A DNA stretch of 64,000 bases, from positions 1,488,001 through 1,552,000 of the forward strand of contig NZ_BMFT01000001.1 in the NCBI RefSeq assembly GCF_014639155.1, in the 5' to 3' direction. The DNA comes from Paenibacillus segetis (GTDB lineage: Bacteria; Bacillota; Bacilli; Paenibacillales; Paenibacillaceae). The position numbers and the translations under genes are program-made. Each line of letters opens with the position of its first letter. Positions within the stretch are counted from its first letter, which is position 1. This document shows, piece after piece, positions 44,632 to 52,476 of this stretch. Under the pieces are notes generated by a model. That model saw nothing but the letters and a program-made list of their open reading frames with translations. It did not search any database and was not told the origin of the DNA.

Positions 44632-44661
44632 ATCTTATCACCAGTTTTATAGATGTGTCAA
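44632..44661 (-). promoter_or_regulatory. Promoter of the leader-bmrCD transcript
   Basis: On the minus strand TTGACA (44661-44656), an 18-bp spacer and TAAGAT (44637-44632). A second AATTGACAC lies 29 bases upstream, giving a short direct repeat. Confidence 0.5.
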
Positions 44662-44694
44662 TTCATTTTTTTGCACAGAAGAAGTGTCAATTGA

Positions 44695-44723
44695 TTGGCT
44701 TTCCTCAGAGATTGGTCTAAAAT
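44695..44723 (+). promoter_or_regulatory. Promoter of the HesB-like gene
   Basis: TTGGCT (44695-44700), a 17-bp spacer and TAAAAT (44718-44723), 24 bases before the ATG. Confidence 0.55.
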
Positions 44724-44747
44724 AAAGGCAGACAGGAGGGAAAGAGA

Positions 44748-45041
44748 ATGATAAATGTTACCCATGAGGCAGCAGAATGGTTCAAACACGAGCTTGGTTT
44801 ACAGGAAGGGCAATCGGTACGCTTCTTCGCTCGCTATAGTGCAGGAGGGATAATTCATCCAGGGTTTTCTCTCGGTATCGAAGTCGATGAGCCCGTATCA
44901 TTGGGTGTTTCCTCTGTAGTTGACGGTATTACGTTCTACATGGAAAACAAGGATCTATGGTATTTGGATGGCTATCGATTGAATGTTACTTATGTACCTT
45001 CAGAAGGTGACATTGAATATAAGTACGAAATAGCCCAGTGA
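44748..45041 (+). CDS. HesB/YneR-like protein
   Basis: This 97-residue protein has the HesB/IscA-type fold signature (VTHEAAEWFKHELGL, VRFFARYSAGG, GFSLGIEVDEP) but lacks the three cysteines that bind Fe-S clusters in true A-type carriers. Such YneR/YqkB-type relatives are common in Bacillales and their function is uncertain. AGGAGGGA precedes the ATG. It is divergent from the bmrCD-like operon. Confidence 0.85.
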   Translation: MINVTHEAAEWFKHELGLQEGQSVRFFARYSAGGIIHPGFSLGIEVDEPVSLGVSSVVDGITFYMENKDLWYLDGYRLNVTYVPSEGDIEYKYEIAQ

Positions 45042-45065
45042 CTGATATACAATTTGGATGAATAT

Positions 45066-45093
45066 GAGAAAAGGCCCGTTACCGGGCCTTCTC
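45066..45093. terminator. Bidirectional terminator
   Basis: GAGAAAAGGCCCG pairs with CGGGCCTTCTC around TTAC, between convergent genes. Confidence 0.8.
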
Positions 45094-45115
45094 TTACATA
45101 AATTCACGCTTCGTA

Positions 45116-45622
45116 TTATAAAATAACACTATCATCCATAGCGAACTCAAAGTCACCAATATCAAATACCTGTACAGGGACCTCGCATTCGATTATACGG
45201 CGGATTAGCTCTAATTGGTCCGTGAGAACGGGTGCATTTTCCCGTTGAGCTGTCAGTACGATTTCGGTCTCAATAGGATCGAGAAATTCCCCGTACTGCT
45301 CGGTATCAACCGCATTCACGACAGTCCATGAAATATTGTCACCGAAGAGTATCGACGGACTTTTGGACCAAGGAACATTTAAAGCTCGCTCAAGCTTTTT
45401 ACGGTTGAGCGGTTCCTCTAAATAAGCGATTAATTCGCTTATTTTATTTTTTACATGTAGATCATCCTCAGAATTAATCATGAGGGTCTCGGGGCTGTGA
45501 TGAAATTCGTATAGTTCCATGACGGTGGTATAAGGCACAATATATTCTACAGGTGCAGATGGCACCATCAATTCACCGTAAATCGCCACCATCACGGCTT
45601 CAATAACAAATCGACGTGACAT
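45116..45622 (-). CDS. Uncharacterised protein, 168 aa
   Basis: I do not recognise this family. The 168-residue, acidic protein (MSRRFVIEAVMVAIYGELMVP start) has no signal peptide or clear membrane segment. It contains alternating helices and strands with a conserved-looking middle (EEPLNRKKLERALNVPWSKSP). ATG 45622 follows TAGGAGGAT on the minus strand, which fixes the start. It converges with the HesB-like gene and is divergent from the next ABC exporter. Confidence 0.7.
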   Translation of the reverse strand: MSRRFVIEAVMVAIYGELMVPSAPVEYIVPYTTVMELYEFHHSPETLMINSEDDLHVKNKISELIAYLEEPLNRKKLERALNVPWSKSPSILFGDNISWTVVNAVDTEQYGEFLDPIETEIVLTAQRENAPVLTDQLELIRRIIECEVPVQVFDIGDFEFAMDDSVIL

Positions 45623-45742
45623 GGTTATCCTCCTAAAGCGTTGATTACTCATTAATTAATAAGGAGTATATCATATCAAAGTGACAAATACAGCTTTGAA
45701 CAGTCTAGTTCGCTAAATAAACATAAGGGAAGTGCGCATCTT

Positions 45743-47491
45743 TTGAAACACTGGAAGTCCTATTTTACTTTTGTTAAGCCTTATACGAAATGGATTATTC
45801 TCACTTTATTCATTGGTATTTTGAAGTTTGGTATTCCATCTTTGCTACCTCTCGTACAGAAGTATGTAATTGATGACATCTTGCTGAATACTACGCTAGA
45901 TTTGAATCAAAAAGTAAGTAATTTGATGATGGTTCTAGGCATAACATTCTTTCTTTTTGTTATTGTACGGGGGCCGGTGGAGTATGCCAGACAATATTTC
46001 GCCCAACTCATCACAGCTAAGATTTTGTCTGACTTACGAAGTAAACTTTACAGTCACCTTCAGCGATTGTCGCTACGTTATTATCAGAATACAAAAGTGG
46101 GAGAGATCATTTCCCGTTTTATAAATGACGCGGAACAAACGAAGAATATCGTTGAAGTTGGTATGATGAATATTTGGCTGGATATGTTTACTTTGATATT
46201 CGTCCTAGGATTTATGTTTTATTTGAATCCAACGCTGACACTTGTAGCGATAGCTATTTTTCCATTGTATGCTTTGGCCGTCAAAATATTGTACAAGCGG
46301 TTAAAAAAGTTGACGAAGGATCGATCAGCAGCTTTAGCAGGTATCCAGGCTTATTTACATGAACGAATTCAAGGGATCTCCGTTATTCGTAGCTTTGCTT
46401 TGGAAAGACATGATCATCGAAAATTCGAAGGGATCAACGGAAAATATTTAAACAAAGCATTGGCTCATAGCCGCTGGAATGCATGGACATTTGCGATTAT
46501 TAACACTCTAACTGATATTGCTCCTCTGTTGGTCATTGGTTATGGGGGATATCAGGTCATTCAGGGCAATCTGACGTTGGGGACATTTATTGCTTTCTTT
46601 GGATATCTTGATCGTCTTTACGCACCGTTAAAAAGATTGATTAACTCATCTACGATTCTAACGCAAGCTTCCGCATCGTGGGAGCGTGTACAAGAGCTAT
46701 TGGAAGAACCTTATGATATGACAGATGCTAATGATGCCGCTATATTAAAGCCTGGAAGCTATGGTGTAGCATTTCGAAATGTATGGTTTAAATATCAAGA
46801 ACACGATAACTGGGTGCTCAAGAATATTACGTTTCAGGCAAGCCCTGGGCAAACGGTAGCCTTTGTAGGAATGAGTGGTGGAGGTAAGTCGTCTCTCGTC
46901 GGCTTGATTCCTCGGTTCTATGATGTTCAGAAAGGCTCTTTAATCGTCGGAGGGAAGGATATTAAACATTGGACGATGGAGAGTCTACGCAATCAGATTG
47001 GGATGGTACTGCAAGATAACTTCTTGTTTAGCGGCAGTGTCCGTGAGAATATTATGCTAGGTAATCCAGATTGCGATGACGAGGCCGTATTCGCTGCAGC
47101 GAGGGCGGCCAATGCCCATGATTTTATCATGGAGCTGCCTCAAGGATACGATACTGAGGTGGGAGAACGAGGGGTGAAGTTATCCGGTGGGCAGAAACAA
47201 CGGGTAGCAATCGCACGGGTCTTCTTAAAGGATCCACCGATCCTCATTTTGGACGAAGCAACCTCCGCGCTCGATCTGGAATCGGAGAGTTTGATTCAAC
47301 AATCCCTTCGTCAGCTATCGCAGAGTCGCACAACGTTGATCGTTGCGCATCGTCTATCGACGATTACACATGCAGATCTCATCATTGTTATGAAGAGCGG
47401 CTCCATTGCAGAGCGTGGTACGCATGAGGAATTGATGGAGAAGCAGGGAGTGTACGCACAGTTGTATAATATTCAAAACTTAAATTCATAG
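45743..47491 (+). CDS. ABC exporter, homodimeric multidrug/lipid type
   Basis: This 582-residue half-transporter has six membrane segments (residues 15-300) and one ATPase domain: GMSGGGKSS, signature LSGGQKQRVAIARV, Walker B ILILDEATSALD with the catalytic Glu, and HRLSTI. All sites are intact, so it probably works as a homodimer, unlike the bmrCD-like pair nearby. The TTG start follows AAGGGAAG. The substrate cannot be read from the sequence. Confidence 0.9.
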   Translation: MKHWKSYFTFVKPYTKWIILTLFIGILKFGIPSLLPLVQKYVIDDILLNTTLDLNQKVSNLMMVLGITFFLFVIVRGPVEYARQYFAQLITAKILSDLRSKLYSHLQRLSLRYYQNTKVGEIISRFINDAEQTKNIVEVGMMNIWLDMFTLIFVLGFMFYLNPTLTLVAIAIFPLYALAVKILYKRLKKLTKDRSAALAGIQAYLHERIQGISVIRSFALERHDHRKFEGINGKYLNKALAHSRWNAWTFAIINTLTDIAPLLVIGYGGYQVIQGNLTLGTFIAFFGYLDRLYAPLKRLINSSTILTQASASWERVQELLEEPYDMTDANDAAILKPGSYGVAFRNVWFKYQEHDNWVLKNITFQASPGQTVAFVGMSGGGKSSLVGLIPRFYDVQKGSLIVGGKDIKHWTMESLRNQIGMVLQDNFLFSGSVRENIMLGNPDCDDEAVFAAARAANAHDFIMELPQGYDTEVGERGVKLSGGQKQRVAIARVFLKDPPILILDEATSALDLESESLIQQSLRQLSQSRTTLIVAHRLSTITHADLIIVMKSGSIAERGTHEELMEKQGVYAQLYNIQNLNS

Positions 47492-47505
47492 CCAGACTAT
47501 AAACA

Positions 47506-47561
47506 AAAGGAGGGGTTACTCTCAAAGGTCGATCAAGACCTTTGAGAGTAACCCCTCCTTT
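47506..47561. terminator. Very long bidirectional terminator
   Basis: A perfect 25-bp stem (47506-47530 with 47537-47561) around GATCAA, with A and T ends, lies between convergent genes. Such length and perfection are unusual for a simple terminator. Confidence 0.9.
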
Positions 47562-47572
47562 ATTAACCCATT

Positions 47573-48025
47573 CTATAGTTTGCCGATAAGCAGAGAGAGG
47601 ATCCCAGCCGCAATGAGTGGCCCTACGGGGACTCCCTTGAAAAATGCGACGCCAAGAACGGTTCCGATGAGCAGGCCAGCAACGACAGTTGGTTGGTTAC
47701 CCATTAGCGTCGCTCCGCGACCTCCGAGCCAGGCGACAAGTATGCCAATCCCTATGGCCAGTAGGGACTTCCAGTGAAAGAAAGAGCTTAGTAGAGTTTG
47801 CGGAGAAATCTTACCACTGGCGACAGGGGTCATCACACCGATTGTGAGGATAATGATCCCGATGGTAAGACCATATTTCTCAAGCCATGGAAACGTGCGC
47901 TGCAGATTAAAGACTCTGAGGAGCAGCAATACGATCATGGCTACCGTAATCGGCATGTTGCTACTGAAGATCCCCAGTGCAACCATGAGCAGTAGTAAGA
48001 GGGAAGTAATGTCGACTTGATTCAT
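47573..48025 (-). CDS. DUF441 membrane protein (YtwI-like)
   Basis: This 150-residue protein with four to five membrane segments matches the UPF0756/DUF441 family. [13 protein letters not shown] and the C-terminal [16 protein letters not shown] are family hallmarks. Function unknown. AAAAAGGAGAG precedes the ATG on the minus strand. It follows ypdA by about 40 bases on the same strand and may share its transcript. Confidence 0.88.
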   Translation of the reverse strand: MNQVDITSLLLLLMVALGIFSSNMPITVAMIVLLLLRVFNLQRTFPWLEKYGLTIGIIILTIGVMTPVASGKISPQTLLSSFFHWKSLLAIGIGILVAWLGGRGATLMGNQPTVVAGLLIGTVLGVAFFKGVPVGPLIAAGILSLLIGKL

Positions 48026-48066
48026 TTCGTGAGACTCTCCTTTTTAAAGACATCGATTGAACGTAA

Positions 48067-49056
48067 TTAGTTGTCCTTAAGGGAAGTAATGATATGCTCT
48101 GCGATAAATTTTCCGTGTTCACGGCCAGATTCAATGAATACCTCATTGGCATTACGTCCTGAAGCGATGACACCAGCAACATATAGACCAGGCACGTTGC
48201 TCTCCATCGTCTCTGGATTAAAAACAGGCTTCTCCATATCCCCAGACATTTCGACGCCAGCTTGCATAAGTAGTTTGCGATCGGGACGGAACCCGGTAAG
48301 TGCGAGTACGAAATCGTTAGGAATACGCTCCGTACTCCGATACTCTAGAGATTCAACAACAACATGGGCAGGTTCGATTTCGATGACCCTAGAAGATAGT
48401 TTTAGTTGAATCTTACCCTTGTTAACCATACTTTCAAAAATGGGTTTGACCCATGGCTTAATGGAATCGGATAGTTGCTCACCGCGGTAAACTACGGTTA
48501 CTTCAGCACCAACACGCATCAATTCTAGTGCTGCATCTACGGCGGAGTTACTACCGCCAATGATCGCTACCTTCATCCCGGTATAAGGATGCGCTTCCCG
48601 GAAATAATGAGACACCTTACTCATATCTTCCCCTGGAATGCCAAGAAGATTAGGATGATCAAAGTACCCCGTAGAAATAACTACGTAGCGGGTCTTATAC
48701 TCCCAAGTTTGCCCATCCCTTGTGATAGAAGATACGATAAATGTCCCATCTGCTTGGCGTTCAATGTTAGTAGCTTCTTCATAAGACGCAACCCCAACGG
48801 AATAGAAATCACTGACACCGCGATAATAAGCTAATGCTTCATGACGAAAGGGTTTATCGTTCGACGATGTGAAGGGAATATCCCCAATGGAGAGCATTTC
48901 CGCTGTGCTGAAGAACTGCATATGGGTCGGATATGAATAAATGGAATGGACCAAACAATGTTTCTCTAGTACGAGTACATGTAGTCCACGGCGCTGGCAT
49001 TCAATAGCTGCAGAAAGTCCGCATGGACCCGCTCCGATGATAATAACGTCTTGCAT
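48067..49056 (-). CDS. ypdA: YpdA-type bacillithiol disulfide reductase
   Basis: YpdA is an FAD/NADPH enzyme that reduces bacillithiol disulfide in Firmicutes. The 329-residue protein has the FAD motif GAGPCGLSAAIECQRRG at the N-terminus and the NADPH motif GGSNSAVDAALELMRVG near residue 170. The Cys in GAGPCG is the residue typical of YpdA. AGGAGGACT precedes the ATG. Its presence suggests that the organism uses bacillithiol as its low-molecular-weight thiol. Confidence 0.92.
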   Translation of the reverse strand: MQDVIIIGAGPCGLSAAIECQRRGLHVLVLEKHCLVHSIYSYPTHMQFFSTAEMLSIGDIPFTSSNDKPFRHEALAYYRGVSDFYSVGVASYEEATNIERQADGTFIVSSITRDGQTWEYKTRYVVISTGYFDHPNLLGIPGEDMSKVSHYFREAHPYTGMKVAIIGGSNSAVDAALELMRVGAEVTVVYRGEQLSDSIKPWVKPIFESMVNKGKIQLKLSSRVIEIEPAHVVVESLEYRSTERIPNDFVLALTGFRPDRKLLMQAGVEMSGDMEKPVFNPETMESNVPGLYVAGVIASGRNANEVFIESGREHGKFIAEHIITSLKDN

Positions 49057-49243
49057 GAGAGTCCTCCTATACCTACTTTTTTAGTGAGAATCACTGATTA
49101 ACTCAAACATATTCATCCTACAGCAAATGCCCCGGAATATCCAGACGTTCGAGTTAGCGGAAATTACTGAAGAGAAGATAAGGCAATCCTGTGACAGATA
49201 GTGAATACAGCTCTCAAACCAAGAAGAAGTGGATATAATATAA

Positions 49244-49258
49244 TTGTAAGCGCTTCCT
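49244..49258. promoter_or_regulatory. CcpA (cre) box, full consensus match
   Basis: TTGTAAGCGCTTCCT fits WTGNAANCGNWNNCW at every position. It lies just downstream of an overlapping TATAATATAAT (49234-49244), where bound CcpA would block transcription of the next gene. Confidence 0.7.
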
Positions 49259-49295
49259 ACCTTCCAAGTCTAAACTTAAGTAAGGAGGTACTATC

Positions 49296-49766
49296 ATGTT
49301 GTCTTGGTTGAGAAAAAACAACAAGCGTAGTCACGTGCTTTCCCCGTCCGTCGTTCAGGTCACTTTGGAAGATATGAAACAAGCCGTATTGCGTTATGAA
49401 GCAGAGATGCCAGAAGGCATCAATCGGATATCGCTCATGTTATCAGATGGAAGTTTGGATACGTCTCGTTTGACAAGATATTTGGGTGGATTAAGTGCTA
49501 GGAAGTTTTATTTGTCTCGTGAAACCTATGAGATCTTTGAAGAAGAAGACAGACAGATTCCATACTATCTAGATCTCGTGCAGGCTGCTGTAGATGATTA
49601 TCTAGATGAGAAAGGTAAACTACCTGTTCTTCTTGAATCACCCGATTTTCAGGTCGACTTTTCGTTACTTCTGCGTGAGCATTATCTAAAAGAAATGCCC
49701 CCATTCCCGCTTTATGTTACGGAACAGGAGCTGATGCTATCGCATCGACCCAAAATGATCATTTAA
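49296..49766 (+). CDS. DUF3939-like protein, 156 aa
   Basis: This 156-residue protein has a basic N-terminus (LRKNNKRSH), an acidic helical centre, and the ending PPFPLYVTEQELMLSHRP, which I associate with the DUF3939 family of Bacillales. The family name is from memory and uncertain. AAGGAGG lies before the ATG. The cre box upstream suggests carbon catabolite control. Confidence 0.7.
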   Translation: MLSWLRKNNKRSHVLSPSVVQVTLEDMKQAVLRYEAEMPEGINRISLMLSDGSLDTSRLTRYLGGLSARKFYLSRETYEIFEEEDRQIPYYLDLVQAAVDDYLDEKGKLPVLLESPDFQVDFSLLLREHYLKEMPPFPLYVTEQELMLSHRPKMII

Positions 49767-49774
49767 GTTAAACA

Positions 49775-49804
49775 TTGACAAATCTTATTGCTGTCAACTA
49801 TGAT
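49775..49804 (+). promoter_or_regulatory. Strong promoter of the rsgA-paralogue leader
   Basis: TTGACA (49775-49780), an 18-bp spacer and TATGAT (49799-49804). The start of transcription would be near 49811, only about 9 bases before the leader-peptide ribosome binding site. Confidence 0.8.
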
Positions 49805-49835
49805 GTATACAAATATTTGAAGGAGGCTGGATTTA

Positions 49836-49907
49836 ATGAGTGGAATAAACATGAATTTGAAATTTAACCCTATCCATTTCGTAAATACGGTCTCTTTATC
49901 GGCGTAA
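49836..49907 (+). CDS. Putative 23-aa leader peptide upstream of the rsgA paralogue
   Basis: ATG 49836 is preceded by a consensus AAGGAGG (49820-49826) at 9 bases and opens a 23-codon frame (MSGINMNLKFNPIHF, ending VSLSA). The frame directly follows a strong promoter and is followed by several hairpins and two T-run terminators before the next real gene 480 bases on. This is the layout of stalling peptides that control antibiotic-resistance or ribosome-rescue genes. No known peptide is recognised. Confidence 0.65.
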   Translation: MSGINMNLKFNPIHFVNTVSLSA

Positions 49908-49967
49908 GATTGTCGTAAGTTCTTGCACATGCAAGAACGAACGTATGAATCTATCATATTAGATGAT

Positions 49968-50000
49968 GCCGCAGGGGCCATGATTGCCCTGCGGCTTTTT
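49968..50000 (+). terminator. First terminator in the rsgA-paralogue leader
   Basis: GCCGCAGGG-GC pairs with GC-CCTGCGGC around CATGATT, followed by five T. A perfect GTTCTTGC/GCAAGAAC hairpin (49919-49938) lies between the leader peptide and this terminator. Confidence 0.85.
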
Positions 50001-50110
50001 CATGCCGTCAGCGTTGTTGCGCGTTGACGGAGAATCGGCAAACCCACAAAGATTTGCATTACCATTTCCTTAAGAGGAATGGGGTCGTTTTTGTTGGCTC
50101 GATTATGAGA

Positions 50111-50145
50111 ATGCGTAGGGCAGATGCTCTACGTATTTTTTGTTT
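50111..50145 (+). terminator. Second T-run terminator in the rsgA-paralogue leader
   Basis: ATGCGTAG (50111-50118) pairs with CTACGTAT (50129-50136) with an inner GC/GC pair, followed by TTTTTGTTTTTA. Between the two terminators lie a CCGTCA/TGACGG hairpin (50005-50030) and a weaker stem at 50062-50082 followed by GTTTTT. Confidence 0.75.
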
Positions 50146-50191
50146 TTATTTGTTTAAATTTTTAGCTCAATGAGAGGTGACAGAAATACAA

Positions 50192-50269
50192 GGAAATTCT
50201 CCATCAATTTGGATGTTTCGAACCCAAATGAGGTTGAATCGGTTGGGATAACTGGAGAATTTCCAGTTA
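50192..50269 (+). promoter_or_regulatory. Mutually exclusive hairpins before the rsgA paralogue
   Basis: GGAAATTCTCCA (50192-50203) is perfectly complementary to TGGAGAATTTCC (50253-50264). The 3' half also folds on itself as TAACTGG...CCAGTTA (50249-50269). The two folds cannot coexist. Confidence 0.6.
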
Positions 50270-50383
50270 ATCAAATGAATCTTGAATTTTTCAACTAAAT
50301 AAAGGGAGGTATTCCCGCTAACGTATAGGGAATTGATGCCACAAGTAGTTTGAGTACTTACTTATTTCAGGGAGGAATACGAA

Positions 50384-51481
50384 TTGAATTTAGAAATTTT
50401 AGAAACTATAGGTTGGAACAGTAAGCGGGAGACCGCATATAAGCAATTAGGACTTGAAGACGTAAGTCCGGGCAGAATTGTCGCGGATCACGGGCAAAAA
50501 TATCGGGTAATGACGGAGCGTGGGGAAGGATGGGCGGAGATGTCCGGCCGGCTGATCCATGATCTTGGTGAACGCAGTGCTTATCCAGCTGTAGGGGATT
50601 GGGTAGCTGTAAGGTTCTTAGCAAACGAAGAAGCTAATGGGGTCATTCATGGAGTATTGCCGAGAAGTAGCCAAATATCTAGAAGGGCGGCAGGGAGTGT
50701 TCCAGTAGAGCAAATTGTTGCTGCGAATGTAGATATCTTGTTCCTTGTCGTGGCGCTCAATCTGGATTTCAATCTTCGCCGTTTGGAGAGATATTTGATT
50801 ATGGCCTGGAATAGTGGGGCCTTACCCATCATTTTACTTAGCAAAGCTGATCTGTGCGATGATCCAGAGCGATACATCTCAGAAGTGGAAGAAGTATCCC
50901 CAGGTGTTCAGGTGTTAGCTGTTAGTGCGCTAGAGAACCGAGGTGCTGAGGAGCTTCATAAATTATTAAAACCTGGAGTAACAGTGGCGTTAACAGGATC
51001 GTCTGGTTCAGGGAAATCAACGATCGTGAACTGGATGTCAGGTCAAGAAATGCAGCGTACCCAAGATATTCGAGAGAACGATAGCCGAGGTCGCCACACA
51101 ACGACACATCGCGAGATGTTTATTCTGCCACAAGGTGCTGTCATGATTGATACACCAGGTATGCGTGAACTTCAATTATGGGACGATGAGGGCGGTTGGT
51201 CGGAAGCGTTTGGTGATATAACCGAGCTTGCGAAGGAATGTCGATTCGGAGATTGCCGTCATGAACGTGAAGCTGGCTGTGCTGTTAGAGCAGCTTTGGA
51301 TAATGGACAGCTTGACCCCAAACGGATGGATAATTATCGGAGGACACAACGTGAACTGAAATTTCAGAGTGCGAAGGAGAGAAAAAGTGTGAGGGCTAGT
51401 AAGTCGACAGCGGACAAAAGAAAAGCTCCGCGGGGGAAAGGGGAGCAACGAAGACTGTTCGAAGTGGTGGAATGGGAGTGA
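50384..51481 (+). CDS. rsgA: RsgA-type circularly permuted GTPase (ribosome small subunit-dependent)
   Basis: RsgA GTPases assist maturation of the 30S subunit. The 365-residue protein has an OB-fold (about 40-110) and the permuted G-motif order G4 (LSKADL), G1 (GSSGSGKST) and G3 (DTPGM), then the zinc motif CRFGDCRHEREAGC. A basic tail follows (KSVRASKSTADKRK). The TTG start follows AGGGAGG by 7 bases. The usual housekeeping rsgA lies with prpC-prkC; this copy stands alone behind a long leader, so it is probably a second, conditionally expressed paralogue. Confidence 0.9.
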   Translation: MNLEILETIGWNSKRETAYKQLGLEDVSPGRIVADHGQKYRVMTERGEGWAEMSGRLIHDLGERSAYPAVGDWVAVRFLANEEANGVIHGVLPRSSQISRRAAGSVPVEQIVAANVDILFLVVALNLDFNLRRLERYLIMAWNSGALPIILLSKADLCDDPERYISEVEEVSPGVQVLAVSALENRGAEELHKLLKPGVTVALTGSSGSGKSTIVNWMSGQEMQRTQDIRENDSRGRHTTTHREMFILPQGAVMIDTPGMRELQLWDDEGGWSEAFGDITELAKECRFGDCRHEREAGCAVRAALDNGQLDPKRMDNYRRTQRELKFQSAKERKSVRASKSTADKRKAPRGKGEQRRLFEVVEWE

Positions 51482-51506
51482 TAGGCACTCCCATCACACG
51501 TTTTAG
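51472..51506. terminator. Hairpin at the rsgA/esterase convergence
   Basis: ATGGGAGTG (51472-51480) pairs with CACTCCCAT (51486-51494), followed by CACACGTTTTAG. It overlaps the rsgA stop codon; the T run is weak. Confidence 0.5.
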
Positions 51507-52300
51507 TTCGATGTTTTGTTTAGCGGAAGCCAAGACAATACATCCTGAATTTTAGCGTCCCAGTATGCCCAATCATGTGATCCAGGGCTTTCGTTATAAG
51601 TTAGCGGAAGTCCTGAAGCATGACAGGCATCGCGGAACGTGAGGTTGTCCTGATAGAGGAAATCTTCGGTTCCACAGCATTGATAGAGTAAAGGTTTCGG
51701 ACCTTCCTGTTTGGCAACTTCTTCTACGAGAGTTAGTAAGTCGTTATTCGTGCCTTGGGGACCATCTGCTCCAAAGATCCGCTTGAATAGAGAAGTAATC
51801 TCCTTGTCACCTCTTACCTCATCGACGAGATTATGGGATATATTAAGTGCGCCTGAGAGACTAGCAGCTGCGCAGAATTGATCTGGTTTGCGTAATGCTA
51901 GTTTGAAGGCTCCGTAACCACCCATCGACAGTCCAGCAACAAAATTATCTTCGCGTCGGTTCGAGAGAGGAAAGAATGAACGGCAGACCCTTGGAAGTTC
52001 TTCACTGATAAATGTCCAATATCGATTGCCTTCAGCCATGTCAGTATAAAAGCTTAAATCAGCTTGTGGCATGACAACTGCAATCCCTAGATTAGATACA
52101 TAACGTTCGATGGATGTACGTCGCATCCAGATACTGTCATCGTCAGACATTCCATGTAGCAGATATAAGGTCGGGTAAGGTCCGGCGACGTTGCTTCCGG
52201 CCATTCCAATCTGCGATGCTGCGGGCTCTGGCAGAATAACCGACATCGATGTACTAAGCCCAAGTACTTCAGAGAAAAAGCGACATTGAATGTAAGCCAT
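51503..52300 (-). CDS. Esterase family alpha/beta hydrolase
   Basis: This 265-residue protein belongs to the esterase D/tributyrin esterase (EstA-like) family: [18 protein letters not shown], the nucleophile motif [14 protein letters not shown], an acid near CGTEDFLY, and a C-terminal His in [10 protein letters not shown]. Family members cleave short acyl esters. ATG 52300 follows AAGGAGCAAG on the minus strand. No signal peptide, so it is cytosolic. Confidence 0.88.
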   Translation of the reverse strand: MAYIQCRFFSEVLGLSTSMSVILPEPAASQIGMAGSNVAGPYPTLYLLHGMSDDDSIWMRRTSIERYVSNLGIAVVMPQADLSFYTDMAEGNRYWTFISEELPRVCRSFFPLSNRREDNFVAGLSMGGYGAFKLALRKPDQFCAAASLSGALNISHNLVDEVRGDKEITSLFKRIFGADGPQGTNNDLLTLVEEVAKQEGPKPLLYQCCGTEDFLYQDNLTFRDACHASGLPLTYNESPGSHDWAYWDAKIQDVLSWLPLNKTSN

Positions 52301-52476
52301 ATGTACTTGCTCCTTAAGATAAGTTATGAAAGCTTTAGCTATCATTTCTATTATATCGTGAAATTAATAGTTCCGATATGATTCATATTTTTTTCAAATT
52401 GAAGCCTCAGGTGATACAATATACAAATGAGATTTTATTCCAGGGAATAATAATAGACAACAATGGGGGTGGAATG

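Noticed and set aside
49811-50383. T-box riboswitch in the rsgA-paralogue leader
   Set aside because: The T-box bulge sequence (TGGNACC in a terminator/antiterminator context) is absent; a leader peptide with serial hairpins fits better.
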